Positions 29,961 to 34,704 of a stretch of 34,704 bases of DNA are shown here, piece by piece. The DNA is from Chara braunii (lineage: Eukaryota > Streptophyta > Charophyceae > Charales > Characeae): contig BFEA01000391.1 in the NCBI GenBank assembly GCA_003427395.1, positions 1,300,303 through 1,335,006 of the forward strand, given 5' to 3'. Below the pieces are notes generated by a model, which searched no databases, was not told the origin of the DNA, and worked only from the letters and a program-made list of their open reading frames with translations. The position numbers and the translations under genes were made by a program. Position 1 is the stretch's first letter; every line of letters starts with the position of its first letter.

Positions 29961-30958
29961 TGTAATGAAATTCCTTTTTTTTAAAAAAAAAAAAAAGAAA
30001 AAAAAAAAGAGCTCCATCTATTGGTGGGGAGCAGCACCTGCTGGAAACCGGGTCCAGCGTCCCATAGATACAACCATATCCTCACAAATTGGAACTAACT
30101 GGGAACCGAGCCCAGCATCCCATTACTCAAAAAACTATTGTAGAACACTTCAGAAATAGGCAAAATTTCCAAAAAACAACTCCGAGACCCCCCAACGACT
30201 TCTGATGACTTCTGAAAGGAGTAGAAGAAAGACTTTAAAGCTACCCTCCCGTTCTCTCCACAACACAGAGGGGAAAGGAGAAGACAACACCTCTCCGCTG
30301 TGAAGAGAATTAGCATTGCCCTCGATCTTTCCAAAATCCCTCGCCCTCCTGTCCTTGAGCTGCCCCCGTCGAGAAAACCCCCCTTCTCCTCGATGCCCCC
30401 AACTCAGGACAAGCCCCCTCACAAACCACCACTCCCTAAAGAACAAGCAGTTCCCACCAAAAGTCTGTTCCTGCAGAACAACGGTCCCCCAGCCCCTCTT
30501 CCAACCTTCTCCATGCTGGAAAAGTCTCCCAAAGGCAACCCTAAAACCACCTCATCCCTCCACAGTGACCCCTTCTCTCCACGACGAAGAGGGGAAAGGA
30601 GAGGGCAACACGTCTCCATCGTGCAAAGAAACAAATTTGCCCTACCTTCTAGTCAAAAAAACCTTCCCTCTTGTCCAAAAGCTGGCCCCGTCAAAGGGCG
30701 ACCCGTTCCCCTTATTGACCCCAACTGAGGACAAGCCCCCTAGCAAACCACCACTCCCTCAACAACGAGCAGTTCCCATCAAAAGCCAGTCCCCGCAGAA
30801 TAGTGGTTCCCCCAACCTCCATCCCTACCCTCTCCATATGGGACAGTCCCCTAAGCACAAACCTGAAAACCACCTCCCGTTACCAAGCGAGAATTTAGAA
30901 TCCTCTACTCCCCTGCATGCTCATTTTGAACCGAAATTGAAAAATGTAATGAAATTCC
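29961..30958 (-). mobile_element. Probable retroposon insertion flanked by 14 bp direct repeats
   Basis: TGTAATGAAATTCC occurs at 29961-29974 and again at 30945-30958. Between them lie 970 bases beginning T8, then A14-G-A11, then the CCATCTATT..GGGG.GCAGCAC motif also seen at 1851. On the minus strand the insert ends in T-runs followed by A8 next to the direct repeat. Long target duplications next to an A-tail are typical of target-primed retroposition (LINE/SINE machinery). It contains a duplicated phrase, CTGG(A/G)AACCG(G/A)G(T/C)CCAGC(G/A)TCCCAT, at about 30051 and 30097. The family is not identified. Confidence 0.5.
30241..30890. repeat. Two diverged tandem units of about 322 bp; proline-rich + frames
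   Basis: CTCTCCAC.AC..AGAGGGGAAAGGAGA occurs near 30253 and 30575, and CCCCAACT.AGGACAAGCCCC near 30398 and 30720; the two halves align over about 320 bp. Two + strand frames (30300-30728, 142 residues; 30316-30966, 216 residues) are Pro/Ser/Lys-rich with phrases such as KPPLPKEQAVP and KPPLPQQRAVP repeated. A real protein cannot be excluded, but the repeat is at the DNA level and both frames overlap. Confidence 0.6.
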
Positions 30959-31720
30959 AAATTTAAATCAAGAAAATTTTGAGTTGGATTGAGAGAGAAG
31001 GAAGAAAATTTCCACTTCAGGCGAGGAGATGAGAGGAATCTTTTTAGAAATGGGAGTGGAACACAGAATAAGGCATGCGAAGGGAATTCACAAAGTCAAA
31101 ATAAAATTCCAAAACTATTTGGACGTAAGTTCAAAATTTAGAAGAAATTTAAGCAAAATTCAAAGAATTTCACGATTATTTGTATAAATTTTCAGAAAAT
31201 CAGGGAGATGATAGAGGAGGTAGAGATAAGTTCAGAAGACCATTTTGAAATAAAATAAAAAATTGCTTGAAGTATTTTCGAAATTGAAAGAATTTCGAAG
31301 GCAATTTGAAATAAAATTAGAAAACTAATTCCTAAATTAAGAATTTACGATGAAATGGCGTAAGGAATTAATGATTGCCATCGAAAATAAATTAAGATAA
31401 ATTTTGAAATTATTTGGATGAAATTAAGAAAGTTTATCAACGTGTCGTAAAGAATTCCAAAAGAACTTCAAAAAGAATTGCACAATTTCGAAATTTTACG
31501 GGGGGCAGAAAGTAGAAGTAGAGTCGACGTAAAAAAAAAAAAAAAAACAGTAAATTCTGAAATTCATTGCTCGAATTTCTGAAATAAAATTGAATTTTAA
31601 ACTAAATAACGAAAAGAATTTGGTGTAATAAAGGAATTCATGTAACGTTTGAATAAAAACGCCAGAATTAATTTCGTTCGCATTGTTGGAAGAAGAGAGA
31701 ATGAGCATGAATCCTATCGA
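30959..31720. other. AT-rich island with recurrent AAATTTC/GAAATT words
   Basis: About 760 bases are dominated by A, T and short words such as GAATTTC, AAAATTC and GAAATTATTTGGA, with an A17 run near 31530-31546. The composition differs sharply from the G-rich DNA to the right. No gene is seen. It lies in the Element 3 leader. Confidence 0.65.
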
Positions 31721-32479
31721 ATTAGGTCGAAATTTCGGACGGCGTTGTCAAACAAGCACAAAAGAGAAGATACGCATCCCACACGTTAGAAATTTTGGAT
31801 GATGCGACCGATTAGGTGGGATGGTGGAGGAGAGAAGGGGGGGTGGAGAAGAAAAAGGTAAGATCTTTGAGGGAGATGGGGGAAGGAAGGGGGGAGAATT
31901 AGTAAAGGGAGAAAGATGGACAATACCGCGCTCCCAGACGGCCGGGAACAATAGATGTCCTTCCCCCTAGTAGAGGAAGGTCTTCCTTTAACCCCTAAAG
32001 GGTCTTCTCGATCGTTCCCCCGGTGGAACGAACGATTGCGCACACTGGCGGTGACAAACCGTAAAGATGGTGATGTCCACAATGACGACGATGATGACGA
32101 TGATAATGATGGCCAATGAGGTTGGCGACGCCGTGATGATGGAGATGGTAGACAACAGCAATGGGTGCGGCAACAGTTGGTGAATTCGGCTGCACAATGA
32201 TAGGGAGAGCGGGCGTCGGCGAATGAAAGAGCAATGTCGCGGCGAAAGCGTGGTTGTCGTATGCCAATTATCCCTATGCTAGCTGTTCTGACACCTCTAG
32301 CTTCAAGTCTAGAAATGCTAGAGGATCGATAGGCCAAGCTCTCACAGTTGGTATTCATACAATCGAAATCAAATCAGCTCTTGCCCTTTTGCTCCAGACA
32401 TGATTTCTGGTCTCGTTGAGCTCATCTCAGAAGACCTGCGTTATCTTCGAACAGATGTGCCACTCCAGCCAATAATCCC
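31721..32479. other. Element 3 leader, middle part, unassigned
   Basis: Includes a GAT/GAC triplet-rich stretch (about 32065-32150). The minus-strand frame 31786-32358 (190 residues, Ser/Pro/Arg-rich) has no recognisable motif. Confidence 0.45.
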
Positions 32480-33900
32480 GACGAGCACATGCGCGCGGGG
32501 GGAAAGTAGATGGGGGGAGGGGCATAGGAGGAGGGCGAGGGAGGTCACGTGCACGTGCACGAGGAGGGATCTCGGATCGAGTGCTGGTTGGAGGATCGCC
32601 AAGTGGAGAGGGATCGGGTGGAGTAGTGGGGAAGGGGGAAAGCCATATCGAGAATGGGGAGAACCGGGAGGGGGGAGGAGAGGTGAAGGTGGAAAACGAG
32701 GAAGGGGGCGGGGGGAAGGGGGGGAATGCAATCGGTGTGGGGGGAAAACTGGGCCGAAGAAACGGGCGCAGGTGGGAATGAGCGTCGGGGGAGCTGAAGT
32801 GGAGGGTTGGGGGAGGGAGAGTGTGTGGAGAGCCGGGGTATTTTGGGAGGTTAGAGGGGCTGGGCGTCGAGAGGAGAGTGGGGTTGGGCGCTAGGGGAAA
32901 TCGGAATCGGGGAGACGGGATCGAGATTAGGGAGGGGGGGACGCGGGGCACAATTGGGGAGGCTCGGATCGAGCTAAGGAGCGGGGCCGATAGTGGGCGG
33001 TCAAAGGGGGAGCAGCGGGAGAAAATTTGGGCAGGGGGGGAGGTTGGGGGCAATCTGGCTCGGGCGGAGGAGAAAGAGGTGAGCGGGAGGAAGTTGGGCG
33101 GGCGGTGGAGGCGGGAGTAGAATCGGGAGGGGGAGTGTGATCGTGGTGGGAGAAGATTGGGGTCGGGGCGGACGGGGAAGGAGTATCGCTTGGGGGGGAA
33201 AGAATGGAAACGGGCAGGAAGAGGGGGGAAACAGGATTAGAAGAGTGATCGGGGGAAGGGGGGAGAAGGGTGGGAGAGTGCACATGCACGTGCACGCGTT
33301 CGGGAAGGTAGGATCGGTCGGGATCAGAGCGACGGGGTGTGCGGATCGGAAGGCAGCGGGGAGGGGGGGAATCACGTGCACGAGCGCGCGGCAGGGCAAG
33401 CGATAGGAGGGGGGGGAGAAAGAGAAGGTCGAGGGGTGGGGGGGAAGATCAGGGTCGGGGCTAGGGGAGGCGGGGCGGTCGCTCGCACATGCATGCAAGG
33501 GGGATCGGGGTCAGGCGGGCTTGGAATCGGGAGTGGGGAAAGCCGGGATCGGGATCGGCGGAGGTGAAGGAGGTGGGTGGGGAACGTGGCTAAGTGGGGA
33601 AGGAAGCAAGATGGGTAGCGGGGGGAAGGAAGCAGAGCGCCGAGGGATAATCGGGGGGAAAGTTAGGGGGGGGATATCAGAGTTGCAAGAGGGGAAACAC
33701 GATCGGGAAGGGGGGAACGGGATGGGCAGCAGTCGGGGAGATGGGAGATGGCAGCGGAACGGGGGGGGAAAGAGGGATTCGGATTGGAGTTGGTGGGGGG
33801 GGTGAGTCGGGGTAAGATCTGGGAAGTCGGGATTGGAGGGGAAAGAGGAGAACAGGGGGGGAAAGGATGTGCTGACATGGCGGGAAGTCGACAGTCCACG
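32480..33900. repeat. Strand-asymmetric G-rich block with CACGTGCACG motifs
   Basis: Over 1.4 kb the + strand is almost all G and A with many runs of four or more G, and the minus strand is C/T. The word family CACGTGCAC / GCACATGC recurs at 32485, 32546, 33281, 33373 and 33484, and GGGATCGGG words recur throughout, as in a decayed tandem array. Minus-strand proline-rich frames (32427-33053, 33001-33498, 33511-33906) are explained by the C-rich composition. Confidence 0.7.
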
Positions 33901-34219
33901 TGTCAATGATCCTTGATAAGGTTCAATGGACTTCTCACAACACTGTCAGCTTCAAACCTCCAATGTCATCACAGTCCAGACAAGTTTTATTGCAAGCAGC
34001 ACCAACAGGTTGGCGTCGACAGCCAGTAGGAGAGCCACAGTAGCTGGGGCAGCGCCGTCTTGGCGATCGTCGAGGAGAACGGCACCAGCTTGGAAGAAGA
34101 ACGTACCTGGTCGTGTTGACGGACCAGGTGCGGCTGCAGGAACAAACTCGGAGATGGCTATCCGCGATGGTAGGATAGCAAGAGGGGGAGGGAGCGAGGG
34201 AACATAGGTTCAAAACTCC
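33901..34219 (-). other. Element 3 leader next to the primer-binding site
   Basis: Ordinary-composition sequence between the G-rich block and the primer-binding site. No gene or strong secondary structure was noted. Confidence 0.5.
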
Positions 34220-34231
34220 GCTCTGATACCA
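34220..34231 (-). other. Primer-binding site of Element 3
   Basis: GCTCTGATACCA, one base from the LTR edge at 34233, identical to the site of Element 4. Confidence 0.92.
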
Positions 34232-34232
34232 A

Positions 34233-34245
34233 TGTGACAGACGTG

Positions 34246-34332
<87 letters not shown>

Positions 34333-34544
34333 GAAGAAGCACCAGGTGACTGAAGGTCCAGTCCGGATGAATGAACACCGAACAATCCGAAGAATGGAAT
34401 GAACCAACCTCCCGACCTGGGCCTAGGCCGAAGTGATATACCGGCCTAGGTCTAGGTAGAGGAACAACCTGGTACCAGACTAGGGTCAAGCCGACGGCCT
34501 GAAACTGGTCCGGCCTCACTGCCTGCCGTAGGGGTACCGCTACA
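34233..34544 (-). repeat. 5' LTR of Element 3 with expanded (GA)n
   Basis: 312 bp, + strand TGTGACAGACGTGCGG to GGTACCGCTACA. Contains (AG)n from about 34247 to 34329. The rest aligns with 12484-12715. It is followed by the target duplication CACCT at 34545-34549. Confidence 0.9.
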
Positions 34545-34549
34545 CACCT

Positions 34550-34652
34550 ACTGCAAATTTCACTGTGCCAAAAACAAAGAAAAATAAATAGTTGTGGCTT
34601 TCAGGACCAGAAGACACAGCAACTTCCTTTTCGCTCGACACACATCAATCTA

Positions 34653-34704
<52 letters not shown>
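34550..34704. other. Right flank of Element 3, ending in a (CT)n microsatellite
   Basis: About 105 bases of unassigned DNA followed by (TC)n from about 34656 to the window end. Confidence 0.8.

Larger units (their letters stand above)
12439..34549 (-). mobile_element. Element 3: old Ty3/gypsy LTR retrotransposon, interrupted by Element 4
   Basis: Direct LTRs at 12444-12715 and 34233-34544 are flanked by the same 5 bases, CACCT, at 12439-12443 and 34545-34549, a clean target-site duplication. The primer-binding site lies inside the right LTR, so the element runs leftwards. After removing Element 4 (16526-26151) it is about 12.5 kb. The order on the minus strand is 4.3 kb leader, gag (28509-29907, then an inverted piece, then 27353-27853), protease (26821-27024), linker, RT, RNase H, integrase (13826-16525 plus 26152-26876). 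LTR mismatch, by eye about 8% in the last 200 bases, is the highest of the three complete elements. No convincing polypurine tract is present next to the left LTR. Confidence 0.9.

Noticed and set aside
32427-33906. Three minus-strand proline-rich frames of 131-208 residues
   Set aside because: The C-rich strand gives Pro/Ser codons and few stops in any frame; the frames overlap each other and have no repeats or domains at the protein level.

Overview
The window looks like nuclear DNA of a streptophyte (green plant lineage) packed with LTR retrotransposons. The evidence is the gag-PR-RT-RNase H-IN protein order of Ty3/gypsy elements, four primer-binding sites matching the plant initiator-Met tRNA 3' end (GCTCTGATACCA read on + strand), chromodomain-like integrase tails, long GA/GT/CT microsatellites and MITE-like repeats. 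A charophyte alga such as Chara is my best guess from sequence style; the sequence alone cannot prove it. I found no convincing host protein gene, no tRNA or rRNA gene and no CRISPR array.

Layout. 1-538: compound GA/GT microsatellite. 539-about 1850: the 5' end (leader, primer-binding site, part of an LTR) of Element 1, which runs off the left edge. 1850-4749: unassigned intergenic DNA with a trinucleotide-rich patch. 4835-11804: Element 2, a 7.0 kb gypsy element with about 950 bp LTRs that differ by only about 2% in the part compared; it has lost RT and RNase H. It sits inside a small foldback repeat whose intact relative is at 12270-12388. 11857-11987: T-run, a single N, then a 108 bp near-perfect copy of upstream LTR sequence, probably an assembly join.

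12439-34549: Element 3, an old gypsy element with about 270-310 bp LTRs and a clean 5 bp target duplication (CACCT). Its body is interrupted by Element 4 (16526-26151), a 9.6 kb gypsy element with 1.28 kb LTRs that split the Element 3 pol just upstream of RT. The Element 3 gag carries a second rearrangement: a 286 bp coding piece (27955-28240) lies backwards between two inverted copies of a MITE-like repeat. Its 5' leader is about 4.3 kb long. It holds a roughly 1 kb insertion flanked by 14 bp direct repeats, an AT-rich island and a strongly G-rich/C-rich strand-asymmetric block.

All four LTR elements are transcribed leftwards (minus strand). None is intact: each coding region examined has in-frame stops, frameshifts or deletions. 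Relative age from LTR mismatches (by eye): Element 2 youngest, Element 4 older, Element 3 oldest. The nesting order 4-in-3 agrees with this.
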